This document shows, one piece after another, positions 45,710 through 57,309 of a stretch of 64,000 nt of DNA. A model generated the notes under the pieces. The model searched no databases and had not been told where the DNA came from. It worked only from the letters and a program-made list of their open reading frames with translations. A program made the translations under genes and the position numbers. This stretch comes from Heliocidaris erythrogramma (taxonomy: Eukaryota > Echinodermata > Echinoidea > Camarodonta > Echinometridae), in NCBI GenBank assembly GCA_025617745.1, contig CM046858.1, positions 29,526,534-29,590,533 on the forward strand, given 5' to 3'. Each line of letters begins with the position of its first letter. Position 1 is the first letter of the stretch.

Positions 45710-45830
45710 ATTTCTGTTTTCTTCTCTTTCCTTTCTGATTTCTTCTTTTCTTTTCTCTTCTTTTCCTTTATTTTCTTTTCTTCTTTCCTTTTCAACCTCT
45801 TCCTTTTTTGCTTTTTCTTTGGTTGGAACC
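45710..45830. repeat. Pyrimidine-rich low-complexity tract
   Basis: About 120 bases of TTTTCTTC-type sequence inside the foldback element. It yields Phe/Ser-rich or Lys/Glu-rich frames that have no other support. Confidence 0.9.
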
Positions 45831-47026
45831 CCCTTTTCAGGCATGAAAAGTGGGAGGGGCAGCCACCGAGACCAATGGGCAATAACAAAATAAGTTTATA
45901 CATTTGAAGGATAAGAAACAAATCGCACATTCATATTTTACAATTTATATCACTCTATGTAATGAGCTAAAAAAAATACTTTTGTCACTGCAATTATCTG
46001 AAATTACTGAGGGTCTGGGTCCTATTAAATTAATAAAAGCATTGTCATTGTTTCCCGAGAAAGCAAATACGGGACGGACGGACGGTACGAACTGACGATC
46101 TGAAAACATAACACCCCCACTTATTTTAACAATTTATTTTTTACCCACTTATCATTTTATTCACTATTTTACCCTTTTTACGTATTTATTGTCGGTCTAT
46201 CGGACCTTCCAACTATCAGACCCCTACTGAACCTTCTGTCTATTGGACCCTCATGTACATTCGGACTATCGAACCTTTTATCTATCGGACCTTATGACTA
46301 TCGGACCCGTTGGTCATTCGATCTATAGAACCTTCGGACTATTGGACCCTCTTGCCGATTCGGTCTATAGAACCTTCTGTCTACTGGACCCTCATGTACA
46401 TTCGGACTATCAAATCTTTTATCTATCGGACCTTCTGACTATCGGACCCGTTGGTCATTCGATCTATAGAACCTTCGGACTATTGGACCCTCTTGCCGAT
46501 TCGGTCTATCGAACCTTCTATCTATTGGGTGTCGGTCTATCGGACCCGCTAACTATCGGACCTTTTAGCTATAGGGATAACCCCGTTTTTTCACCACCAG
46601 ACAGGTGACCTGGGGAGCTACAGTACATGTAGTTTAGGGTATCAAAAACAGAGAAATTCTATTAAAAAAAGGTATCAAATTCACTATAAATAGTGATGAG
46701 AAAAGATCCTCGAAAAGGGTAGGAATTAGGAAACTTGACAGTACATTCGGGAGCCGGTCAGGAGCAGCGAATCTGAAAATACATGATAAAAAGAAACCAA
46801 AGAGGTTCTTTTCTTTTTTCATTCTGTAATGTGTTTCCAAGTAAATATTTGTCTTTAGCTCTTCCTTTGTGGCCAAAAAAGGGCCAAGAAGAACCAATCT
46901 TCAAATAGGGTGTACAATACTAGACATACAGTACATGTATAAATCTAAAAAATCCCTGTTAAGGATCTAAAAATCAGACATTTTCACAAGTTTCCTGAAT
47001 AGGGTATCAAAAACCTCTTGACTTAA

Positions 47027-47659
47027 AGGGCCCCTGCAACCAAATGCAACCCAAATGCAAGTTTTTTGCTCTTATGCATACAACTAATATTTTGTTATTC
47101 AAACATCTAAATATGTTTCATAGATTTTGAAATATTTTTTGAAATATTTTTTCCAAGTTCCACCCTAAAAAAGCTGTAGATTTCGTTCCTGCAATGACAT
47201 CTTCTGTTAATCATCAGTCAGCTACATGTATACTAACATTATACAATAGACAGTGGAATGTAACTTCACCCAGCTCAGCACATGCTTACAATAGAATTGC
47301 ATGCTTTCGAACAATACCCCCTCAGTACCATTCCTTTTCTGGTGATCCTACAGCATGTCTGACATAGAACTACTATGTACATGTACAGTAGGCATTGTAT
47401 GGTCTATTAGAGCAGATGGTCATCTCTGGCAACGCTACATACCACTGTCTCTCCTTTAATAGATCTCTTTATGATTGACAGATAATGTCACTGCAAGAAT
47501 GAGATCTGGAGCATTTTTTTAGAGTGGAGCTTAGCATGTTTGAGAAAATGATTTCAAAAAATATTTAAAAATCTATGAAACATGTTTAGATATTTGAATC
47601 ACAAAATATAAGTTGTCAACATCAACAGAAATGAACTTGCATTTGGGTGGAGTGGACCT
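47027..47659. mobile_element. TTAA-flanked element with long TIRs (633 bp)
   Basis: Lies between TTAA at 47023-47026 and TTAA at 47660-47663. The left end AGGGCCCCTGCAAC and right end (inverse AGGTCCACTCCACC) both lead into ACCCAAATGCAAGTT. Inverted similarity continues for about 170 bases (AAACATNTAAATATGTTTCATAGATTTT type). No coding frame. Confidence 0.8.
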
Positions 47660-47732
47660 TTAAATCCTCATTTAGGGTGCTTTTCAGAAAGTCATGGACG
47701 CACATACCATACATGTATCGGCCTATAAAAGG

Positions 47733-48004
47733 TGACTAAATTAGAGAGAAAAAAGGTGCTGTTTCCGTGTATTTTTGCCTTCCAATAAAAAATCTGGCAA
47801 TTGACTGTCAAAATTATGTCTCCTTTTGGCGAATAGGGGGGAAAAGTAGAGGTTTTGGGACCGTTCCTTAAAACTCTTGATCTGATTGGCTTATTGACGT
47901 CAGGGGTGTGACGTATGAAGAGTAAGGGGCAAAAGATCAAGCTGCAGCAATATAACATTGTACACACAATGCGGTATTTGACCCCTCTGTTCAATGGACA
48001 ATTA
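47733..48004 (-). repeat. Dispersed repeat, copy B (inverse of 225-505)
   Basis: Reverse-complement match to 225-505, with shared TGCGGTATTTGACCCCTCTG and GTTTTGGGACCGTTCCTTAA. It shows several indels, so the copies are old. Confidence 0.75.
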
Positions 48005-48009
48005 TCAAT

Positions 48010-49685
48010 ATACATGTATGCCAGGGGCGGATCTAGCTTTTCTCCAAGGGGGTGGTTTGACCCAACTTTTGGAAAAGGTAGACCCGTATGTTGTTGGTCT
48101 CGCCAACTTCTCGAAAAGTCACTTTTCTTCCCAAAGTGCCCCCCTTATCCGCCAATGGACCCAACGACCATGCACAGCATCGTCCACAAGCCGCAAAGTG
48201 GCGATGTCTGCGAGCCGCATAGCGGTGAGCCGATATGCGGTCGCTATTTTGAACCCCCGTAAGTGATGTTTTCCTGCCATCTACTAACGCAATGGAGACC
48301 ATAAAAAGCAGTCCTGTGCTATAGGAACGTAATGTGTGGGTCTGGACATACATTATTATTGTGAGAGGACAGGATTGTCCTCTTTTTGGTTGTCATGGCT
48401 GCCAGTATCCATTTCGCGCTCAAAGTGAATGCGCATCATATGCGCGCTTAAATTATGTTATATGTTTTATGTTTGTATACTGATGTTATAATAGCGCATA
48501 AAGCTAATTTGTTTAGTTATTACAGACGACATACCTGTACTCGTTATCTCTATTTCACTTCATCTTTTCTGTATTGAGGTAAGCCTAATAATTATTGTAT
48601 TATATATTATAATTTGATTAGTGCTTGATGCACAGGTTATCTTTCATTTGTTAATTTATGTTGATTATGGAAAAAAGAGAGAGTTAACGATGTACATGTA
48701 TTACGTTTTGCTATGATATATTACAATGTTCAGCGTTGTTACGCTGAACATTATTCTCCTTCTTAAATAATCAAATAGGTCCTAGGAGTAATTTCAAGAT
48801 ATTTGCAATAGGCTGACTATTATCTACGTGATTATAGGCTAATGTTTGTTGCCTTTTATTCCCCTTTAATTGCCAATACTACCAACTTTTCACAATTTAA
48901 AGATGCATTTTAGTTTTTACTGGGGTGTTTTCAGCTTTTTACACCTCAAACTGAATAATTGCAAAGAACAGATTTGAAAAGATACTCTCTGTTGTATTTA
49001 AAATTGTAATTATGCCTGAAGATATGCAGCAACCACAATAATGACAGAAAAAAGCAAATGGATAACTTATATATTGCACCAATATTAATAAATAACCATG
49101 ATAACATGTATACGATGTAGTGTCCATAACAGGAAATTGTACCCAAGTTATTTTGGACAAATTATGATATGGAACAAGCCTTCCTAGCAAGTTGATTTGT
49201 TTTTAAAATTATATGTATATAATGGGACAAAAGTTTGGAATGTGTCCCATTTACCGTACCTGTGTTTGGTTGACTTTTGAAAAAGTTTCAGGTTTTGAAA
49301 TAAATGCCATTTACATTTGACATTGTGTTGCCGCTGATGTTGTATACTGCATCTATTTTATGGACAGAAGTGAGTTCAAATTGTTTTATTTTTCACAAAT
49401 GGCCACTAAATTCCTAAAAGAAGTGCAAAATATTAGTGAATTAAGGTAAATAATGTTGGAAAATTCCATTTCTGTAGCTTTGTGTCGTGTCCGTAACACC
49501 TACATGTACCCCACCCGATTGTGGTGATGTTCATAAAATTAAAATGATAACCAAGATAGTTTCCTTCAGGATATTGCAGGGTATTAACCCTAGGGTATGT
49601 GGATGAACAATATGGGGTTGATGAAACTACTCTATTGCATACTTCATTTTTGGACCCCAAGTGCAAATGGTTTTGCACCCCGATT
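48010..49685. other. Intergenic stretch without recognised gene
   Basis: AT-rich and largely unique. A GC-richer patch is at about 48100-48260. A short GTTCAGCGTTGTTACGCTGAAC hairpin-like palindrome is at about 48728-48749. No exon or RNA gene was identified. Confidence 0.5.
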
Positions 49686-49687
49686 GT

Positions 49688-50425
49688 GGCTATAGAATGG
49701 CGCAGTTACGTGTGAGCGCAGACATGGCCTGGGCACTGAGCAGATTTGGGCATTCTACTTTCTAGCCGTACACGTCTAGTCTAGCCAGGATTGGCTTCGT
49801 GAGTGTAAAAAAAAAAAAAAAAATTGGCTATACGCCTTATCCTATTGTGTATGGCGGCTGCGCGCAACAGCGCGCGCTGTCGGCGACGTATAGTTTCAAT
49901 TATGGTTGTATCACGCGCCGTCACGTCGCACGCAGCCGCCATACACAATAGGATGTACACAAACACTGGCGAGTTCTCGGAAATATCTTATGATCTTTTT
50001 TTGGATTTTTTTGTAAAAATACGTACGATCAAAAAGACATAGGCCTACCAATTCCAAAAGTTTCCCTCAGAGGAAACGCTGTGGTGAAGCCGAAGGACCT
50101 GTCGGTCGCGAGAGTTATCAGGAAAGTGTTATTTCAGGGCATTTTCCACATTCCAGTCCTGCTAACCCGTGCGCAATGAATTAGATTGCTGGGGAAGAAC
50201 GCCTGGCTTCGTGATGTAAAAGGCGTATAGCCAATTTTTTATCTTTACACTCACGAAGCCAATCCTGGCTATAGTACACGTCACATGCACACGAAGTATA
50301 GTCAAGTTGCTATGCCTATGCTATGGCTATGATGACGACTGACGCCTGACGGTGGACTGTATGGCTAGAGTGCCCAAGTCTGCGCAGTGCCATGTCTGCG
50401 CACACGCGTAACTGCGCGATTCTAA
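49688..50425. mobile_element. Foldback element with nested inverted repeats
   Basis: Outer arms 49688-49836 and 50217-50425 share GCGCAGACATGGC, CAGGATTGGCTTCGTGAGTG and AATTGGCTATACGCC in inverse. A second inverted pair inside (TCCTATTGTGTATGGCGGCT at 49839 and its inverse to 49953) encloses a GCGC-rich loop. There is no transposase. Confidence 0.88.
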
Positions 50426-50629
50426 TAAAACAAAACATGCAACGAACACAAACATTTCATATTTATCATAGCGATAGGTATTCATGCAAAAAACGAGTCA
50501 AAATATTGAAAAAAGGTCATGCATTTCATTCACAAGCCTCAAAATATTGTTGTTCACGTCAAAACTCCCGAACTGCGTGTAAAATGAATGAGTGCGCAGA
50601 CATGGGCACCATTGTTTTTTCAGGCAGTG

Positions 50630-50718
50630 TATACAGCCACACGCGTGTGTCTTTACCATCCAGCCACACGCGTGTGGTTGTATCCGAACCACATACGGCT
50701 GGATACAGCCATATGTTA
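50630..50718. repeat. Palindromic ACACGCGTGTGGCTG repeat, copy 3
   Basis: GTATACAGCCACACGCGTGT, then CAGCCACACGCGTGTGGTTG and ATCCGAACCACATACGGCTG. The last 80 bases match 54065-54135 in reverse complement. Confidence 0.85.
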
Positions 50719-50824
50719 ACATAATTAACACCTATTATCACCCCATACTGTACATATGTATCACTGATCACCGTCGTCACAATAAAAAATAACCTCATTT
50801 TTTCATTAAATTCTTACATTCTGC

Positions 50825-51318
50825 ACTACTTTAATTTCCTTGAATCGTTACAATTTCTTTCTCACCGTCTTCTCTCCTGGATTTGTTAGTCTTGTTACAA
50901 AGGTCGTCTGTTTAACAGCAAATTTTCGCACTTTTTCTAATTTACCTTTACCTTTACCGCAAATACTGGAAGAATGCTGTAGCAGCAGTCGAGCTTCCAG
51001 GTCTATCGTCTTGTCAGCTACATTCATACTTCACTGATGAATTTGAGGAGGCAGTCATGTCATTCTGGCTTGCTTTCGCGACGGCTCTGTCAGTCTGTGC
51101 ACAGTACATAATACATGCTAATTATTTACGCAGACTAGTGACAGAGCCGTCGTGGAAGCAAGCAAGAATGGGGCTGACATAAAAACTAGAATAGAAAAGG
51201 TGTGAAAATTTGCTGTTAAACAGACGAACCTTTGTAAAAAAATTGTAACAAGACTAGAATTAGAAAATCCAGGAGAGAAGACGGTGAGAATGAAATTGAA
51301 ACGCTTCAAGGAAATTAA
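50825..51318. mobile_element. Inverted-repeat element next to a TTAA element
   Basis: Left arm 50825-50940 (CTACTTTAATTTCCTTGAA, CCGTCTTCTCTCCTGGATTT, TCTGTTTAACAGCAAATTTT) and right arm 51190-51322 are inverse. A smaller inverted pair on GACGGCTCTGTCA lies inside. The right arm runs into the TTAA at 51315-51318 that borders the next element. Confidence 0.85.
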
Positions 51319-52249
51319 AGTAGAACACTCAAGAAAATCACAAATATGGCAATTAATGTATCACTAGAAACTGGGAAGCTTACAGATGGCAATCTTATAA
51401 GTTTTATGTCAACTGCGTATCTGGTGATTATAAAAACAACACAAATAAAAGCTCTTCTCAGCATCTGGAATATCCGAGGATTCGCCAGAAATATAGCGAT
51501 GTTTTGATGTCGTCACACTCGGGATCGATCCTGCTTAAGCAGACGACGTCCTATAATGAATGAACGTAATTGCAATGCAATTATTTATCAAATTATAAAG
51601 AGTTTGGTGTATTTAAACATGACCTTATTTCACACCATTATAAAGGGAAAGTGAAACTGATTCTGATAGCTAAAACCGTTTGATTGTAAATACATAGGAG
51701 AAGGGTCAATGATCAATGAAATAAACCCCACTTTCAAATTGAAAAGCCCTCCGAATAATAGCAGGATGGTATTCGTTCCCTCTTGAAACGCCGAACATGC
51801 CCCGGTGCAAACAGCTGAAAATACAATGGCGTCTTATTTTGTTTACAAGTGACTGATTCCTTTATTTTTTTAACGCTGCATTTTTCATCAAAATAATACC
51901 ATACACGAAGTTAAGAGTGAGGCAACAGACTAACATTAAGACTGACGCTAGTGAAGGAAGAGAAATAAGTGAAGAGGAGATGACAAAATAGGCTCTGAAA
52001 AATGTGTAAGATGTTATGGGACATCGTCTGCTTAGCCAGGACTGGTCCAGGTGTGTCGTCACATATCTCAGCAGCGTTCGAGGAGCTCTTCAGCTGCTAT
52101 ATCGGGGGCTGTATTTTACCGTTTTATAATTGATAATAATCATTACTTCAAATGTTTCCAAGCGTTGAATTTGGATAACCTTGTTTAATTTATGCCATCT
52201 ATGCAATAATAAGTATTAAGCCAATATTTAAAATCATCAACGTTCTACT
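51319..52249. mobile_element. TTAA-flanked element, copy 2 (931 bp)
   Basis: Direct, nearly identical copy of 30957-31888, with TTAA at 51315-51318 and 52250-52253. Ends AGTAGAAC and GTTCTACT form an 8-base TIR. High identity and equal length indicate recent movement. Confidence 0.9.
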
Positions 52250-52779
52250 TTAAAGTCACCTCAGTTCAGGGACTGGCTTCCAGCACCCCGCCAGACCAGG
52301 TACTCTTCACTACAGTATCCTGTAGTGAAGTGTAGAACTGAAAGGTACAGGAGAAACCCAATTCCATATCTAATTGAGTCATTAAATGCTTTGTAATGAT
52401 GTTGGGAAGACTTGGCTCTCTCTCTCCTCTCCCCTCCTCTCTTTCTCCTCTCTTGCAGCTCTTTATTTCCTTATTACTAATTCTCCCACTTATCTCCTCT
52501 TGTCATCTATTTTTTTTGTTCATCTTTTTTCTTTCCTCCTTCTCTCTCCCTCTCTCTCCCTCTCCTCATCGTAGTTAGGTCTCCCAAGTCAGTGTAAGAG
52601 AGCCATTGACTGATTGATTAATGTAATCTCATGTACACGTAGGCTGTATGGTTTACCTCGTTCTTTCACCATCATGTATGGTATGAAGTTATAATGACAT
52701 AATACATGAACTCAATTATTTAAACAAGTTTTTAAATCGAATGCTGTAAATGTATTTTGTAGTTAGGTGCCTCACAGGT

Positions 52780-52918
52780 GTATCCTCTTTTACTCTCTCT
52801 CTCTCTCCCTCTTTGTATTTATCTCTCTCTCTCTCCTCCCTCTCTGTATTTATCTCTCTCTCTCTCTCCTCCCTCTCTGTATTTATCTCTCTCTCTCTCT
52901 CTCTCTCTCTTTCCTATC
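52780..52918. repeat. (CT)n microsatellite with a TGTATTTAT interruption repeated
   Basis: (TC)n runs separated three times by CCCTCTCTGTATTTAT, giving a 40-base higher-order period. Serine/leucine-rich frames across it are artefacts. A shorter pyrimidine block is at 52415-52565. Confidence 0.93.
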
Positions 52919-52924
52919 TCGGAT

Positions 52925-53605
52925 TCTCCGCCTTTTGGATTAAAGGTCGGGTCCACTCCGGTAAAGGGTTGATTTGGGCTGATGGAGGGGGATTGGGCAG
53001 GTGTGATCTTGAAGGGGATTTTCGATGTCATACTTGCTTGTTTTTCTCTTTTTGTTTGGTCCACCTCGGAACCGGGGTGGCCTCACCTTTAATTTCATAC
53101 AGTGTGTATTTTATGACTTTGTAACCATTGCTCTATATTAATGTTCAGTGCTCCATTCAGCTTTGCAATGTTTCTGTTTGGCTACGTCAGTAGTTATATT
53201 GTTTTATCACACAATTCATAATTAATCGGTTTTTAGGAATTTACACTCATCAGTATTGCCTACGGTTATTTCAATTTTCTTTTTCTTTTCCTCTCAGTTA
53301 CCATTCAATGTTAGATTCACAATCCAGATTTCATCATTATAATCCAGCTTCCTTTGCACACCACTATTTTAAATTTTCGGTTTTCTTGCAAACTTTGCAA
53401 AGTTGAATGGAGTTTATCATTTATCATATATGGTAACTTGGTCCTATTTTTGCTTTCTTTCATTTTCTGTTTACAATTATGCAGTAGCCGTTTTGTCAAT
53501 TTTATGTGTATATTTTACCTTGTTCAATCATTTGTAATTCAGCCTCTGGCTGCAAGAAATGATTTTTATGCATGAATGAATAAAGACCATTATTAAAGTG
53601 GCGTA
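52925..53605 (+). repeat. Possible LINE 3' UTR and tail
   Basis: Ends GTAATTCAGCCTCTGGCTGC, then AATAAAGACCATTATTA. Upstream there is a GTCCACCTCGGAACCGGGGT hairpin. The layout resembles the noncoding 3' end of a CR1-like LINE, but no pol sequence is attached. Low certainty. Confidence 0.35.
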
Positions 53606-54064
53606 GAATGTAAGAATTAAATGGAAAAATTAGGTTATTTTGATTGGGATGAGGGTGATATATGGCAAGGGGTCCTAAAGATACGCACCATACAAATCAC
53701 ATACACGCGCAATGCAACGCGTTCAAATCAGGCTAAAACACACACGCGATACACACAGTCAATTTGCATTCATTTATTGCATGTGCGTAGCTTTAGGACC
53801 CCTTCATTTTTAAGAACAAAATTTGACATCGGCATTGATATCGACCTGACTCGTGCATTATTTTATTGACATTCACCCATCGTAATTTTCTCCACAAATC
53901 AACTTTAGAATATCCATCCAGAATCAGGATATGGAATGAAATTGGTGACAAGCCAGTGATTTCTGTGACCTTTAGCTGCTGAAAACAAAGTGCATAGTTT
54001 TAGGTCCATCATACAATACGTGGTGATATTCAACTGATATACAAAAGTAGGGCCTAGGTGTTAA

Positions 54065-54138
54065 TGCCGGCGTGTGGCTGTATCCAGCCATACGTGGTTC
54101 GGATACAACCACACGCGTGTGGCTGTATACACTGCCTT
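54065..54138. repeat. Palindromic ACGCGTGTGGC repeat, copy 4
   Basis: Inverse of 50635-50715. It ends 20 bases before the TTAA that borders the 5-kb satellite element, so that element may have inserted in or beside a copy of this repeat. Confidence 0.85.
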
Positions 54139-54295
54139 TTTTTTCGGTAGACACTTAAAGAGGCCAACCAAAATGACAATGGCGGAATCTCATTAATATT
54201 CATGAGAATACAAACTATGAATATGTATATACGCATGCGCAGATAAGCTTGCGCTTAAACTTTTCGGATATAAGCTTTATTTCCGCTGTATATTG

Positions 54296-54378
54296 CGTGT
54301 AGTGAGCGTAGCTACATAGGTTAAGGCGAAGTGTATTAGTAAATGGAAGACCGTGGGTTCGATCCTCTCGACATACTT
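54296..54378 (+). repeat. tRNA-like segment in left arm
   Basis: GTAGCTACATAGGTTAAGGC (D-arm/A-box-like) is followed by GTGGGTTCGATCCTCTCG (B box GGTTCGATCC). The right arm has the inverse copy at 58975-59040. It does not fold into a clean tRNA, so it is probably a captured SINE head or a pol III promoter. Confidence 0.6.
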
Positions 54379-54599
54379 TTTTTTTTTGAAGGGGGGGGGG
54401 GTGGGGGGGGGGGTGGTGGGTGGCGGGGGACGCGGGGTAACATGGATCTTTCTTTTTTTTCCCCCTATTGTTTTTTCTCTCTTCTCATTAAGAAAAAAAA
54501 AATGTTTGTTGAAACATAGAAAGTATCGGATGTGATTCGAGTACAATGAATCATTATGTTTCTAAAATGATTTCCTTTTTTAATATTATTTTGAACATT

Positions 54600-56290
54600 T
54601 TTACTCGTTTCATGAGTGGATATATTTAAATTACAACCTCAATCTCCCATTGACTATTTCACATTGTATCGTGAAGTTTTAACATGCTTTGCAGTTGTGT
54701 ATAAAGGGATGTCATTTTGGTTGGCCTCCTGCGTCATTTTGGTTGGCCTCCTGTGTTTTCCCACTTGATATCTCGTGTATAATAAATACTATCATGTTCT
54801 ATTATTTTCATCATTTTTACTCGTTTCATAAGTGGATATATTCAAATTACAACCTCAATCTCCCATTGACTGTTTTACAATGCAACGTGAAGTTTTAACA
54901 TGCTTTGCAGTTGGGTATAGTGGGATGTCATTTTGGTTGGCCTCCTGTGTCATTTTGGTTGGCCTCCTGTGTTTTCCCACTTGATATCGCGTATAATAAA
55001 TACTCTCATGTTCTATTATTTTCATCATTTTTACTCGTTTCATAAGTGGATATATTCAAATTACAAACTCAATCTCCCATTGACTATTTCACTTTGTATC
55101 GTGAAGTTTTAACATGCTTTGCAGTTGTGTATAAAGGGATGTCATTTTGGTTGGCATCCTGTGTCATTTTGGTTGGCCTCCTGTGTTTCCTACTTGATAT
55201 TGCGTATAATAAATACTCTCATGTTCTATTATTTTCATCATTTTTACTCGTTTCATAAGTGGATATATTCAAATTAGAACCTCAATCTCCCATTGACTAT
55301 TTCATATTGTATCGTGAAGTGTTAACATGCTTTGCAGTTGTGTATAAAGGGATGTCATTTTGGTTGGCCTCCTGCGTCATTTTGGTTGGCCTCCTGTGTT
55401 TTCCCACTTGATATCTCGTGTATAATAAATACTATCATGTTCTATTATTTTCATCATTTTTACTCGTTTGATAAGTGAATATATTCAAATTATAACTTCC
55501 ATCTCACATTGACTGATTTGCAATGTAGCGTGAAGTTTTAACATGCTTTGCAGTTGTATATAAAGGGATGTCATTTTGGTTGGCCTCCTGTGTCATTTTG
55601 GTTAGCCTCTTTTGTTTTCCTACTACAGCTCTCATAATAAATGCTTTTATGATCTATTACTAAGTATTTTGTTCATTTTTACTCGTTTTATATGTTGAAA
55701 CATTCAAATTAAAATTTCAATATCCCATTGACTGATTTGCAATGTAGCGTGAAGTTTTAACATGCTTTTCAGTTGTGTATAAAGGGATGTCATTTTGGTT
55801 GTCCTCCTGTGTCATTTTGGTTGGCCTCCTGTGTCATTTTAGTTAGCCTCCTTTGTTTTCCTATTACAGCTCTTATAATTAATGCTTTTATGATCTATTA
55901 CTAAGTATTTTGTTCATTTTTACTCGTTTTATATGTTGAAACATTCAAATTAGAACTTCAATCTCCCATTGACTGATTTGCAATGTAGCGTCATTTTGGT
56001 TAGCCTCCTGTGTTTTCCCACTTGATATCGCGTATAATAAATACTCTCATGTTCTATTATTTTCATCATTTTTACTCGATTCATAAATGGATATTTTCAA
56101 ATTAGAACCGCAATCTTACATTGTCTGTTTTACAATGCAACGTGAAGTTTTAACATGCTTTGCAGTTGTGTATAAAGGGATGTCATTTTGGTTGGCCTCC
56201 TGCGTCATTTTGGTTGGCCTCCTGTGTTTTCCCCCTTGATATCTCGTGTATAATAAATACTATCATGTTCTATTATTTTCATCATTTTTA
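54600..56290 (+). repeat. Satellite array, forward
   Basis: About eight units of 200-220 bp. Each has one to three copies of GTCATTTTGGTTGGCCTCCT, then AATAAATACTCTCATGTTC, ATTTTTACTCGTTTCATAAG, CAATCTCCCATTGACT and AACATGCTTTGCAGTTG. Confidence 0.95.
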
Positions 56291-57305
56291 CTTAATTTCC
56301 TAAATTGCCTGGATAGGGGGTCCAATATCTCAGAAAATTCCCCGGGATAGGGGGGTAAAACAAATTCCAACTTCTCCGGGATAGGGGGTAACTTTTGAAA
56401 AGGATGTACGAGCATAGGCCTACCCCTTGTATGGGGAGTTGGGGGAGGGGGCGGGTACAAACGACCTTTTGATATGCGTTTTGACATTTGATAGTGGGTA
56501 TTGATAGAATGATAGTGGCATTAAAAGGTGTTTCTAACTTTGGAAAGATGATAAACACTTGGCTTATGTCAGCCCATGCCTGTAACACAATTTCACAATA
56601 TTTAACAGGCCACGCCAAAAAAATAAAAATAAAAAAATAAAAAATCATAGCTACGCCACTTGCCCTTTCGTCCCCGTGTGTTTTAATGCATAATTATTCA
56701 ATTCTCCTATTTATTTTGCACAAATAATGATTTCCTTGTCATAAGCTTTAGATACTGTTTTATTATATTTTCTACATCTTGGACAAAAGAAAAATGAAAA
56801 AACCAGCAAGAGTACATTTCTCAAAAATTTCTAAAACGCCTGTTACAAAAGTCTACTCAACACATCCATTCGAGGAAGGCCCCCCCCCCCCCCCCCCCCG
56901 GTTGTCTCGAAGTGGCGCGTTCATTGAACTTCTCGCTGGGAACGCGTCCATTCGAGATGGACGGGGGGGGGGGGGGGGGCTTGTCTCGAAAGGATGTGCC
57001 CGTTCCCGCTCCCATCCCGCTTCCGCAACCCACCCATTCGAGACAAGCCGCCCCCCGAGACAACTACCCCCTAGGGCACAATCCTGTTCATTGTGATGTT
57101 AAGTCCAATTTGGTGTACCTTTTCTAGAGGGTGGTTTTCCTGGGGTAGTTGTCCTGAGGGTAGTTAGTTGTCCTAGAGGGTGGTTGCTCTAGGGGGTAGT
57201 TGTCCGGGGGTGTTTGTCCTAGGGGGTAGTTGTCTGGGGGTAGTTGTCAGGGGGTAGTTGTCCTAGAGGGCGGTTGTCATAGGAGCAGTTGTCTGGGGGT
57301 ACTTG
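56291..57305. repeat. Core of the 5-kb element
   Basis: Holds a repeat shared with 40600-40812, an A-rich noncoding stretch, then C and G tracts at 56881 and 56964 within sequence repeating CATTCGAGA and TTGTCTCGAA. It ends with a minisatellite of GGGGGTAGTTGTCCTAGAGG type at 57125-57305. The arrays switch orientation across this core. Confidence 0.85.
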
Positions 57306-57309
57306 TCCG

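Larger units (their letters stand above)
44385..46577. mobile_element. Foldback element made of GGTCCGATAGACCGA-like units
   Basis: Left arm (44385-44705) contains about twenty copies of a 12-25 base unit such as GGTCCGATAGTTAGAAGGTC. Right arm (46185-46577) has the same units in reverse complement. The outermost 70 bases match as a strict inverted pair (CGATAGACCGACACCCAATA). A CTATAGCTA block with a GGTTAT partner marks both tips. The middle about 1.5 kb holds a perfect hairpin, a G tract and a pyrimidine-rich run, with no transposase. Frames in the arms repeat SIYRTFGLLDPL-type peptides and are artefacts. Confidence 0.88.

Noticed and set aside
46243..46608. 121-codon frame with repeated SIYRTFGLLDPL
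   Set aside because: Arises from the minisatellite in the foldback arm; the inverse arm gives a comparable frame, so it reflects DNA repetition.
56779..57127. Pro/Gly-rich frames around the C and G tracts
   Set aside because: Products of homopolymers whose length is unreliable; no domain.
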